Shown piece by piece: positions 10,869 to 18,931 of a DNA stretch of 64,000 nt. The notes under the pieces are model-generated. The model did no database searches, had not been told where the DNA came from, and was given only the letters and a program-made list of their open reading frames with translations. Every line of letters begins with the position of its first letter. Position 1 is the first letter of the stretch. Made by a program: the position numbers and the translations under genes. The stretch comes from Rhizobium sp. RU20A (lineage in GTDB: Bacteria > Pseudomonadota > Alphaproteobacteria > Rhizobiales > Rhizobiaceae): NCBI RefSeq assembly GCF_900155885.1, contig NZ_FTMB01000006.1:186001-250000 (forward strand), in the 5' to 3' direction.

Positions 10869-11051
10869 GGGTCACGGTCCTTTGGAAGCGGAAAGACGAA
10901 AGGGGCGGTGCGTGCCGGCCAAACCCGCACCGGCGCCCCCGCAAGGGCTGCCGTGCGGAAACGGCGGCAGCCATCCTTATCGCGCCGCCGGGTCAAGGTC
11001 GAGGATATCAAGCGATGTTTCCCGTCTTTCGAGAACGATGCCGGTCGTTGG

Positions 11052-11927
11052 TCATTGCAGGGAAAGGCGCGTCTCCAGTTCCGCCTTGCCCAGCCGCACG
11101 GCAAGGAGGGCGCCCTCCGCAAGCCGCGCCTGCGCGCCCTTTCCAAGTCGCACGGGCACATCCACCGCAAAGCGCCCGGCGCCCTCGGCGCGCACCTGCG
11201 GTGAGCCGAAGCCGACGCCGGCGGGCCCCGCGAGGAAGATGTCGGGCAGGGCTGTCCCGTCCCCTCTGCCCGTCACGGTAAAGCTCAGCCTGTCCTTGTC
11301 GGCTGACAGCCTGGCCCCGCTCACCGACAGGCCCGGCGAGCGCTCCGGCGGCAGGCTGGCACGCGCCGCCTCGATCAGCGCTGCATCGAGCGGCTCGAAG
11401 GCGCCCGCCCGCGGCAGTGTCACGGACAAGGTGCCGGATACGGGAATGCAGATCTCCTTGCAGATGCCAAGGAAGAGGTCGGCATCCAGACTTTCGGGCA
11501 TCTTCCCTGATGGCACCGACAGGGTGAGCGGAAACTGCGCCTTCCCGGCATAGCCGGCCATCTGCAGATCGCCCTCCTGAAAATGCTCCGGCACGGGAAA
11601 GCCCATGCTCTCCAGCGTCACGGCGGGATCGGCAAAGCTGAGGGTCGGCGGAATGCCGCCGGCGCCGGGTTCGCGCCAGTAGGTGTGCCAGCCAGGCTCA
11701 AGGCGGATATCGACGAGCGCCTCGACCTGCCCCCCGGCGTCCGGCGCGAGCGCCACCAGCCGCACGCGACCACCCTTGACCTCCAGCCACGGGCTCGACG
11801 CTGCAAGGGCCATGGACGGTGCGGAAATGGCAACGAGCGTGAGCGAGACCAGGAACAATCGTGCCCCCGCCCTTGCCCTGAAGGCCTGCCGTTCCAGATA
11901 ACGATGAAGTGATGCGGTGCTGGCCAT
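11052..11927 (-). CDS. DsbD N-terminal-domain-like exported protein
   Basis: A 291-aa protein with an N-terminal hydrophobic export segment (about residues 22-45, ending PSMALA). Its beta-rich body contains EPGWHTYWREPGAGGIPP, FPVPEHFQEGDLQMAGYAG and LFLGICKEICIPVSG. These blocks are found in the DsbD alpha/ScsB-type domain of thiol-disulfide exchange proteins, and the CKEIC pair may be redox active. There is no membrane electron-transfer domain, so it is a stand-alone periplasmic module. The true start could be a little further in than 11927. Confidence 0.85.
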   Translation of the reverse strand: MASTASLHRYLERQAFRARAGARLFLVSLTLVAISAPSMALAASSPWLEVKGGRVRLVALAPDAGGQVEALVDIRLEPGWHTYWREPGAGGIPPTLSFADPAVTLESMGFPVPEHFQEGDLQMAGYAGKAQFPLTLSVPSGKMPESLDADLFLGICKEICIPVSGTLSVTLPRAGAFEPLDAALIEAARASLPPERSPGLSVSGARLSADKDRLSFTVTGRGDGTALPDIFLAGPAGVGFGSPQVRAEGAGRFAVDVPVRLGKGAQARLAEGALLAVRLGKAELETRLSLQ

Positions 11928-12125
11928 GCCTGCCCTGTCCGGAAATGTGGGGGTCTTTGCCCGAAACTTTGCGCTGAAACCGTCGTTGAACCTATCGCTT
12001 TCGATAGCGCTTCACCAGATCGGGCTTTCGCGGCATCATCCTTGATGAACACGCCCATTGCGGCAAAATCACCGGCGGCCAATGGAAGGACTTTTCATTT
12101 GGCTGCGAATTGATAGGCTGACCCC

Positions 12126-12731
12126 ATGGCAATCACGATGACGCAAGGCAAGCGGGAACGGGGTGTGCTGGACGGTCAGTTCCTGATCGCCATGCCGCAG
12201 CTTGCCGACACGAATTTCGCCCGTACCGTCGTCTATATCTGCGCCCATTCCGGTGATGGCGCGATGGGTTTCGTGCTCAACAGGCCGCAGACGCTGACCT
12301 TCCCGGACGTGTTGCTGCATCTGGATATCATCCAGCCCGATCAGGCGATCAAGCTGCCGGATTCGGCCCGCAATTTCCGTGTGCAGACTGGCGGCCCGGT
12401 GGAAACCGGCCGCGGCTTCGTGCTGCATTCGGATGATTACATGAGCGATTCCAGCATTCCCGTCAGCGATGAGATCTGCCTGACGGCAACGCTCGATATC
12501 GTCAGGGCCATTTCCCGTGGGCACGGTCCCTCCCGCGCCATGCTGATGCTGGGCTATGCCAGCTGGGCGCCCGGCCAACTGGAGGGAGAGATCGCCCAAA
12601 ACAGCTGGCTGAATTGCCCGGCGCGGGACGACCTCATCTTCGACAGCGGCCTCGGCGACAAGTACGACCGCGTGCTGCACCATATGGGCGTCACCCCCGC
12701 CATGCTCTCCATGGATACCGGCCACGCCTGA
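12126..12731 (+). CDS. YqgE/AlgH family protein
   Basis: A 201-aa protein of the UPF0301 family. [24 protein letters not shown] near the N-terminus and [19 protein letters not shown] near residue 150 are diagnostic. The function of the family is unsettled; it was once linked to alginate regulation. The ATG at 12126 gives [13 protein letters not shown]; a second ATG at 12138 is equally possible. It stands alone and faces away from the DsbD-N-like gene. Confidence 0.93.
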   Translation: MAITMTQGKRERGVLDGQFLIAMPQLADTNFARTVVYICAHSGDGAMGFVLNRPQTLTFPDVLLHLDIIQPDQAIKLPDSARNFRVQTGGPVETGRGFVLHSDDYMSDSSIPVSDEICLTATLDIVRAISRGHGPSRAMLMLGYASWAPGQLEGEIAQNSWLNCPARDDLIFDSGLGDKYDRVLHHMGVTPAMLSMDTGHA

Positions 12732-12826
12732 CCGGCGTGCGAGGGTCTTCGACGCCCGCGCGCTGCGGGCGGGGCCGTCACGTTCGGACCGTTGTAAAAC
12801 CTTTCCTGAAATTCACGTTTGATACC

Positions 12827-12851
12827 GGAACCAAAGCCTGTTTGGCCCGTT
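12827..12851 (+). promoter_or_regulatory. EcfG-type general stress promoter for csbD
   Basis: ggaac at 12827-12831 and cgtt at 12848-12851 are separated by 16 bases. This matches the alphaproteobacterial EcfG/RpoE2 consensus GGAAC-N16/17-CGTT. It lies about 60 bases upstream of the csbD ATG, on the same strand. CsbD genes are typical members of the general stress regulon, which supports the assignment. Confidence 0.8.
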
Positions 12852-12909
12852 TTCTGGTCGCAAGGCGCAACGAAACGTCAAGCGCCGTAACGAACAGAGG
12901 AGCCATCCA

Positions 12910-13101
12910 ATGGGTAGTCTTTCCGACAAGGTTTCCGGCACCGCCAACGAAGTCGCCGGCAAGGTCAAGCAGGCAGCCGGCAAGGCCACTGGCAACCGTC
13001 AGATGGAAGCTGAAGGCAAGGGCCAGGAAGTCAAGGGCAAGGCCCAGAAGGCGACCGGTGAGGCCAAGGATGCAGTCAAGGGCGTCGTCGATCGCATGTG
13101 A
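12910..13101 (+). CDS. CsbD family stress protein
   Basis: A 63-aa, lysine- and alanine-rich, highly hydrophilic protein: MGSLSDKVSGTANEVAGKVK with repeated K-G-K-A-Q patterns. This is typical CsbD, a small general stress protein whose molecular role is unknown. An AGAGGAG ribosome site lies 9 bases before the ATG. The upstream EcfG-like promoter suggests induction by starvation, heat or osmotic stress. Confidence 0.93.
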   Translation: MGSLSDKVSGTANEVAGKVKQAAGKATGNRQMEAEGKGQEVKGKAQKATGEAKDAVKGVVDRM

Positions 13102-13434
13102 TCGGTGATGCCCGTGTCACGCGGCTCAAGGCCGGCGTGACGGGGCAGGGCCCTTTGCTTTCCCTCGGCAAGGGCCCGACCATTCCCGCCCGACCGCTTG
13201 CGGAAGGGCTGGGAGGAGCGCTGAGCGCGTTCGGACGGGTTCACCGGACAGCGCTCGCGCCAGGCCCGCCGCGCGCGAAAGCGCCGGCGGGCTTTCCGTC
13301 GACAGCCGGAGGGGAAGCGGCACACGACGATGACGCCACGGCCTTGCGGCCTGCTGGCCATGTAGACCTAAATTCATTTCTTTTCGTGACCCCGCCGCAA
13401 CAAGCGGCCGCGCCGGTCACACCTTCAGGGGGCC
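13102..13434. other. Gene-free stretch after csbD
   Basis: 333 bases with no convincing gene. A stem gggccctt ... aagggccc at 13148-13177 may end the csbD transcript, but no T-run follows. The rest shows no repeat or recognisable promoter apart from what the next gene must use. Confidence 0.5.
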
Positions 13435-14529
13435 ATGATGCGCATTTTCAACTGTGATACCTGCGGAAATCCCGTCTATTTCGATAGCACCCAGTGCGTG
13501 TCCTGCGGCTCGCGCCTCGGTTTCGTGCCGAAGGACATGAAGGTTCACGCCGTGACCGAAGGTGAGAACGGGTTGTGGACCTCGCCCGGTCTTGAGGGTA
13601 CGGGCCTGCGCTTTTGCGCCAATGCCGTCGACGATGTCTGCAACTGGATGATCGATGCCGGCGAAACGGACGAGACCTTCTGCATCGCTTGCCGCCACAA
13701 CCGTATCGTGCCGGTGACGGACAATCCCGTCGGCCTCGAGCGCTTCCGCAAGATAAGCCAGGCCCAGCGCCACCTCTTCTATTCCATCCTGCGCTGGAAC
13801 CTGCCGCGCCAGACCCGCGAGGAACTGCCCGAAGGCGGTCTGGTTTTCGATTTCCTCGCTGACGAGGTGGATGAAAACGGCAAGATCACCCCGGCCATGA
13901 CCGGCCACGAAGATGGCCTGATCAGCCTGCGCGCCGCCGAGGCCGAAGATGCGACGCGCGAGAGCATCCGCGTTGCCATGAACGAGCCGTATCGTACGCT
14001 GCTCGGCCACTTCCGTCACGAGATCGGCCATTATTACTGGTCGCGTCTCGTCACCGATCCCGCGACGCTGGACCGGGCCCGCGCCCTCTTCGGCGACGAG
14101 CGCGAGGATTATGCGGCCGCTCTCAAGAAGAATTACGAGGAAGGCCCGCCGGCCGACTGGCAGAACAACTTCATCTCCACCTATGCCAGCTGCCACCCGG
14201 CGGAAGACTTCGCCGAATGCTGGGCGCACTATTTCCACATCGTCGATACGCTGGAAACGGCCCGCGCCTTCGGCCTCTCCACCGCCCCGCAGCGCCACGC
14301 CGACATGGCGGCGGAAGTGGACTTCAACCCCTACCAGTCGCCGGATGCCAAGACGCTCATCGAAGCCTGGGTGCCGATCTCTGTGGCACTCAACGCCATG
14401 CAGCGCTCCATGGGCCAGCCCGATGCCTACCCCTTCGTGCTGAACGTGCCGGTCATGGAAAAGCTCGAGTTCATCAACGACCTCGTGCAGGGCAAGCCGA
14501 TCGCCATGGAAAGCGCCGTCGCGGCGTGA
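13435..14529 (+). CDS. Putative zinc-binding metallopeptidase with N-terminal zinc ribbon
   Basis: A 364-aa protein with an N-terminal four-Cys ribbon (CDTCGNPVYFDSTQCVSCGS) and a further Cys pair, CIACRHNRI, near residue 84. A zinc-metalloprotease HExxH-type motif is seen as FRHEIGHYYW near residue 192, and a downstream acidic block, CHPAEDFAECWAHYFH, could give the third ligand. This matches the conserved alphaproteobacterial family annotated as putative zinc-binding peptidase (DUF2248-like). The substrate is unknown. Two adjacent ATGs (13435 and 13438) are possible. Confidence 0.88.
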   Translation: MMRIFNCDTCGNPVYFDSTQCVSCGSRLGFVPKDMKVHAVTEGENGLWTSPGLEGTGLRFCANAVDDVCNWMIDAGETDETFCIACRHNRIVPVTDNPVGLERFRKISQAQRHLFYSILRWNLPRQTREELPEGGLVFDFLADEVDENGKITPAMTGHEDGLISLRAAEAEDATRESIRVAMNEPYRTLLGHFRHEIGHYYWSRLVTDPATLDRARALFGDEREDYAAALKKNYEEGPPADWQNNFISTYASCHPAEDFAECWAHYFHIVDTLETARAFGLSTAPQRHADMAAEVDFNPYQSPDAKTLIEAWVPISVALNAMQRSMGQPDAYPFVLNVPVMEKLEFINDLVQGKPIAMESAVAA

Positions 14530-14552
14530 GGCCTAGACATCGCCGCGCAAAG

Positions 14553-14672
14553 CCCCCTCATCCGCCTGCCGGCACCTTCTCCCCCGAGGGGAGAAGGCAG
14601 AAAGCGGTGACGTCTGGCTCCATCTCCCTTCTCCCCGCCGGGGAGAAGGTGCCCGAAGGGCGGATGAGGGGG
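14553..14672. repeat. Inverted pair of intergenic palindromes (type 2)
   Basis: The arms ccccctcatccgcctgccgg and, inverted, gggcggatgaggggg flank internal ccttctccc/gggagaagg hairpins. The same arm sequences form the tandem array at 44363-44851. It sits between two convergent genes. Confidence 0.8.
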
Positions 14673-14704
14673 CCCGCTGACCACCTCATGTGCCGCAGCC
14701 TAGT

Positions 14705-15781
14705 TCAGCTCCCCCGCTGACCCGACCAGGCATGCCATTCGGCTTCCGACCCGTGCCATACATTGAGGTCGATCTTGCCGGACACGCCGTGCGAAAGGCC
14801 GGAGCCGGAATACTGCCAGAAGTGCCACTTGCGGCCCGGATAGACCTTGGAGGGGTGCTGGGCGACGGCGCGCAGCCAGAACTTCTCGTTCTTCAACTCA
14901 CCCGACAGATTGTCCTCGTAGAAATCGGGCGCGGTGTAGATGATCGGGCGCTGGCCGTAATGGGCTTCCACCATGTCCATGAACACCCGCATCTTTTCCA
15001 GCACCTGCGCGCGGCTCGGCTGGCGGCGGCACTTGGATTCGCCGTTCCATTCCACGTCGATGACAGGCGGCAGCGCCTCGGGGTCGCGCGGCACGTTGCG
15101 GATGAACCAGGCGGCCTGCTCGCTTGCCGTGCGGCACCAGTAGAAGAAGTGGTAGGCGCCGCGCTTCAGGCCCGCCGCATGCGCCTTGCGCCAGTTGGTC
15201 TTGAACATCGGGTCGAGATGGTCGCCGCCGTCGGTCGCCTTGATATAGGCGAAGTTGGCGCCCTGCGTGCGCAGCTTTGGCCAGTCGATGTCGCCCTGCC
15301 AGCGCGACACATCAACGCCGTGAACGGCATAGTGGCGCGGCTGGCGCTTGCCGAAATTGATGGGCTTGGCATCGCGGAACCGCTGGGAATAGACGCGGGA
15401 GCGCTTGCCGGGCCGTGCTTCGCTCTCGTCGGACAGCGTCGGCCGTAGTGCCTCGCCCGGCCGGTTCAGGGGGATCGCCATCGCCATTTCGGTATTGGCA
15501 GCCTGAAGCGCCGCGCTGGGTGCAGGGCGGTTGGCAAAGGCAAGCGCATCCGGATCGTGCGCGACGGCCTGCGAGGGCATCTGCTGCATGCCGGCCATGC
15601 TGGTCTCGACGCTGCTGACGGCAGAGGGCGGGGTGGCGGCGGGCACGACCGAGCTCGTCACCTCGTTGGACGGGATCGGTGCCAGCGCCACCTCCGGCGA
15701 GGAGCTGGAGGTACAGCCCGCCAGCAGGAAGCAGGCGAGCGACATGGCTGGCACGATGGCTGGCATCACCGGAAAACGCAT
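14705..15781 (-). CDS. GH25 lysozyme-like lipoprotein
   Basis: A 358-aa protein starting MRFPVMPAIVPAMSLACFLL, with a lipobox LLAGC at about residues 19-23, so it is lipid-anchored in the envelope. A low-complexity linker is followed by a GH25 muramidase domain from about residue 150: VHGVDVSRWQGDIDW with the catalytic Asp, YIKATDGGD, GAYHFFYW and PPVIDVEWNG with acidic catalytic residues, then WHFWQYSGSG. It likely cleaves peptidoglycan. The start at 15781 is chosen because taggggt lies 6 bases upstream; the frame is open to 15826. Confidence 0.9.
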   Translation of the reverse strand: MRFPVMPAIVPAMSLACFLLAGCTSSSSPEVALAPIPSNEVTSSVVPAATPPSAVSSVETSMAGMQQMPSQAVAHDPDALAFANRPAPSAALQAANTEMAMAIPLNRPGEALRPTLSDESEARPGKRSRVYSQRFRDAKPINFGKRQPRHYAVHGVDVSRWQGDIDWPKLRTQGANFAYIKATDGGDHLDPMFKTNWRKAHAAGLKRGAYHFFYWCRTASEQAAWFIRNVPRDPEALPPVIDVEWNGESKCRRQPSRAQVLEKMRVFMDMVEAHYGQRPIIYTAPDFYEDNLSGELKNEKFWLRAVAQHPSKVYPGRKWHFWQYSGSGLSHGVSGKIDLNVWHGSEAEWHAWSGQRGS

Positions 15782-15947
15782 GAAAACCCCTACGCAGTAC
15801 AGGAACAGGCGGCGCAAACGCGCCACCGGGTTTCACCCCATTGCAATTTGCTAACGGAAGATTACCGGGAAAGGATGAATGCGAAGTTTACGGGGCGCCT
15901 GTGACATCGGCGCATCGCATCACGCTTTCGTCAGGGGCAGGGGAGCC

Positions 15948-17162
15948 CTATTCCATGGAAAGGATCAGGTTGCGCACCACGGGATAGATCTCGTTTTCCC
16001 AGCGCCGCCCGTTGAAGACGCCGTAATGGCCGACATTGGCCTGCAGATGGTGACGTCTCAGATGCGGGCGCAGCGTGTGACAGAGGTCGTGCGCAGCCGA
16101 CGTCTGGCCGAGCCCGCAAATGTCGTCGCGCCCGCCTTCCACCGTCAGGAGCGCCGTGTTGCGGATCGCGCTGCAATCCACCTTGCGGCCGTGATGGGTA
16201 AAATCGCCCGTGGCCAGTTCCGCCTTCTGGAACACCCGGTCGATGGTCTCGATGTAGAATTCGCGCGTCAGGTCCAGCACGGCGAAATACTCGTCGTAGA
16301 AGGTCTTGATCTTCTCCGCCTCGGCCGTCTCGCCATTGGCGAGGTGCCGGTAAAGCTTGCGGTGCTGCTCCACATGCCGCTCCATGTTCATGGCCATGAA
16401 GGCCGTGAGCTGGAGAAAGCCCGGATAGACCCGCCGCCCGCCGCCGCGATAGCGGAAGGGCACGGTGCCGATCAGCTGCGTCTCGAACCAGGAGAGCGGC
16501 TTGGAGAGCGCCAGTTCGTTGACGGCGGTCGGGCTCTCGCGCGGATCGACGGGGCCGGCCATCAGGGTAAGGGTTCGCGGCGTTGCCGGATGGTGGTCCT
16601 CCGACATCAGCGCCACCGCCGCCAGCGCCTGCACGCAGGGCTGGCAGACTGCCAGCATGTGCCCGCCCGGCCCGATCTCCTCCTGGAAGCGGATGACGTA
16701 ATCCACATATTCGTCCACGCCGAACCGTCCGGCCGTGACAGAGACATCGCGCGCATTCACCCAGTCTGTGATGTAGACGTCGTGGTCGCGCAGGAGGGTG
16801 CGCACCGTGCCGGCCAGAAGCGTCGCGAAATGCCCGGAGAGCGGGGCCACCACGAGCACGCGCGGGCGCGGCGTATCGATGTCGGCAACGAAGTGCAGCA
16901 ACTGGCCAAAGGGCAGGTCGAGCACGACCTCGGTACTGATCGGCACGTCGCGATTGCCGATCAGCACGCTGGTGATGTGAAAGTCCGGCCGCACATGTGT
17001 GAATTCGAAGCGGGAGAGCATCTCCAGCGACGCCTCGCTTTGGCGCGCCACAGCCGGACTGAACCCGTCAAGGAGAACGCTCGGCCAGCCCTTCATCCAC
17101 CGCGCCCAGTCGCGCCAGGGCGCCACGAGATCATCCTCGAACTGGTAGAGCTGATAGAGCAT
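15948..17162 (-). CDS. phaZ: Intracellular polyhydroxyalkanoate depolymerase
   Basis: A 404-aa alpha/beta hydrolase of the PhaZ family that releases hydroxyacids from stored PHB granules. MLYQLYQFEDDLVAPWRDWA is the typical N-terminus. The nucleophile region GGHMLAVCQPCVQALAA carries Cys in place of the usual lipase Ser, as in Ralstonia-type intracellular depolymerases. YHLxN-like and HDLCHTLRPH segments near the end supply the His. The ATG at 17162 has cgaggcg upstream. No other PHA gene is nearby. Confidence 0.92.
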   Translation of the reverse strand: MLYQLYQFEDDLVAPWRDWARWMKGWPSVLLDGFSPAVARQSEASLEMLSRFEFTHVRPDFHITSVLIGNRDVPISTEVVLDLPFGQLLHFVADIDTPRPRVLVVAPLSGHFATLLAGTVRTLLRDHDVYITDWVNARDVSVTAGRFGVDEYVDYVIRFQEEIGPGGHMLAVCQPCVQALAAVALMSEDHHPATPRTLTLMAGPVDPRESPTAVNELALSKPLSWFETQLIGTVPFRYRGGGRRVYPGFLQLTAFMAMNMERHVEQHRKLYRHLANGETAEAEKIKTFYDEYFAVLDLTREFYIETIDRVFQKAELATGDFTHHGRKVDCSAIRNTALLTVEGGRDDICGLGQTSAAHDLCHTLRPHLRRHHLQANVGHYGVFNGRRWENEIYPVVRNLILSME

Positions 17163-17382
17163 TGCCGTCGCCTCGTGTCGATGAGTGGAATGATCTTTGC
17201 CGCGGTGCAAAAATGCTAGTGCAAAATCTTTCGCGATGCGAGAAGATTGTTTGCCGGACGCTTGGCGGCCTGCACGGCGGTGATCCGACCAGATGGCGTC
17301 GACGCTGGCAAGACGGAAGACGAGGGTGCATCATCGCATCCGGCACAGGGCGATGCGCTGCGGGCAGGAGAGGGCAGGCGAG

Positions 17383-18219
17383 ATGGCAGACGGCAAGACG
17401 ACGAAATCCGACACAGGCACCGCCCGGATCGCGGCACCGGCACCGGCACCGGCACTGGTCAAATCCCCCGCCAAGTCACGACCACCGGCGAAGACGCCCT
17501 CTGCCCGCAGGGCGGCGCCGGCGGATATCGCCACCGAAAAGTCGGACAAGGCCTTGGAAGGCTCGCAAAAGAGCGCCGCGCTGACGCTGTCATCGAAGAA
17601 CTATTCTTCCTGGTCGCTGCGCGGCTGGCTGCTCTGCCGCATGGCCGGGCTCGATTTTACCGAGGTGATGATCGAGATCGACGATGATGCCCGCCAGGAA
17701 CTCCTGCTGCTCTCGCCCTCCGTGCTCGTGCCGCGCCTCACCCACGGCGATGTCGTGGTCTGGGATACGCTGGCGATCGCCGAGTACCTCAACGAGACCT
17801 TCCCCGATGCCGGCCTCTGGCCGGAAGATCCGGCAGCCCGCGCGCTCTGCCGCGCCGTTGCCGGCGAAATGCATTCCGGCTTCCACAATCTGCGCTCGGC
17901 CCTGCCGATGAACCTCAAGGCCCGCCACGAGCGCTTCAAGATCTTTTCCGGCGCAAGGCCCGACGTCGAGCGCGTCAAGACCATCTGGACCGAGTGCCTG
18001 GACAGAAGCGGCGGCCCCTGGCTCTTCGGCGATCGCCCCACCGTCGCCGACGCCATGTATGCCCCGGTCTGCTCCCGCTTCCACACCTATGCCGTGGACC
18101 TGCCCGAAGCCCTCGAACGCTACGCCGCCCACATCCTCTCCTGGCCCCTCATGGCCGACTGGATCGCCGGGGCGCTTGCCGAGCCCGACGAGATCGTCGA
18201 GCTGGAGGTGGAGTTTTGA
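17383..18219 (+). CDS. Glutathione S-transferase family protein with Pro/Ala-rich N-terminal extension
   Basis: A 278-aa protein. Residues from about 68 on form a two-domain GST: a thioredoxin-like start LSSKNYSSWSLRGWLLCRMA, the glutathione-site LVPRLTHGD and VVWDTLAIAEYLNE, then an all-helical domain with FGDRPTVADAMYAP. The first 65 or so residues are a disordered Ala/Pro/Lys tract (TARIAAPAPAPALVKSPAK) absent from ordinary GSTs. ATG 17383 has a purine-rich site upstream; an ATG at 17353 is possible. The substrate is unknown. Confidence 0.85.
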   Translation: MADGKTTKSDTGTARIAAPAPAPALVKSPAKSRPPAKTPSARRAAPADIATEKSDKALEGSQKSAALTLSSKNYSSWSLRGWLLCRMAGLDFTEVMIEIDDDARQELLLLSPSVLVPRLTHGDVVVWDTLAIAEYLNETFPDAGLWPEDPAARALCRAVAGEMHSGFHNLRSALPMNLKARHERFKIFSGARPDVERVKTIWTECLDRSGGPWLFGDRPTVADAMYAPVCSRFHTYAVDLPEALERYAAHILSWPLMADWIAGALAEPDEIVELEVEF

Positions 18220-18300
18220 CGGACGCGCGGAACACCACAGCCTCGCAATTATCATCTCCTTGCAAGACCCAGAGATAACGCCCCAGCGCTGCGGCAAGTA

Positions 18301-18352
18301 CCCACCCGCCCCTTGAGGGGGCGGGTCGGCGCGTGCGCCGGGGTGGGGTGAC
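18301..18352. repeat. Intergenic palindrome, left member of an inverted pair
   Basis: ccacccgccccttgaggggg followed by a short GC stem and ggggtggggtgac. The inverse (gtcaccccacccgcc ... ctcaaggggaggtag) is at 18523-18569. The two mark a mosaic element occupying the 447-base gap after the GST gene. I see no gene between them. Confidence 0.7.
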
Positions 18353-18522
18353 ATCTGGGCAGGAGCCGAGCCACAGCTCAGCCATCTGGCAAGGCAGGGA
18401 TCAAAGGTGGCGGTATGGCGCGAACGTTTCCTTGATCGTCATGGCCGAGAGCACAATGCGACCGGGGTGAAATGAGGATTTCAGTCTGTCCGGTCGAACG
18501 GCGGCCAAAGTGAGCGTCGCAA

Positions 18523-18569
18523 GTCACCCCACCCGCCGCTTTGCGGCGACCTCCCCCTCAAGGGGAGGT
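18523..18569. repeat. Intergenic palindrome, right member of an inverted pair
   Basis: Begins caccccacccgccgc and ends ctcaaggggaggtag, inverse to the copy at 18301-18352. It lies about 100 bases upstream of the 64-aa membrane protein gene. Confidence 0.7.
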
Positions 18570-18666
18570 AGGATTGCCGGGATGCCACCTCCCCCAAAAC
18601 CCTCTGGCCTTTCCCCCTCTGTCACGGCAGGATGCATCATCCCGCAGCACCGGACAGCGAAACGCC

Positions 18667-18861
18667 ATGTTTCTCAACACCGACAACCACAAGCCCCACT
18701 ATTGGGGTGAAGAGCCGCCGAAAAAGCCGAAATATCCGGAGCTGACGCGCGGTCAGCAGAAAGTGCTGTTCGCCCTGATCGGCTTCAATCTGCTGCTCTT
18801 GCTGCTCGCCCCCATCGGCGGCGCGACGATCATTTCCGCGCTGGTGCATATGGCGGAGTAG
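18667..18861 (+). CDS. Small membrane protein, 64 aa, unknown
   Basis: It starts MFLNTDNHKPHYWGEEPPKK. A hydrophilic, proline- and lysine-rich N-terminal half is followed by one transmembrane helix (VLFALIGFNLLLLLLAPIGG, about residues 35-54). The frame is open further upstream, but that sequence is the palindromic repeat. Codon use is ordinary. No family recognised. Confidence 0.65.
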   Translation: MFLNTDNHKPHYWGEEPPKKPKYPELTRGQQKVLFALIGFNLLLLLLAPIGGATIISALVHMAE

Positions 18862-18931
18862 GGGCAGTCGGCGGAGTTTGGGCAGAGGGGGGGGTAAACC
18901 CACACACACCGCCGCCGGCCCCTTCAGCCCC

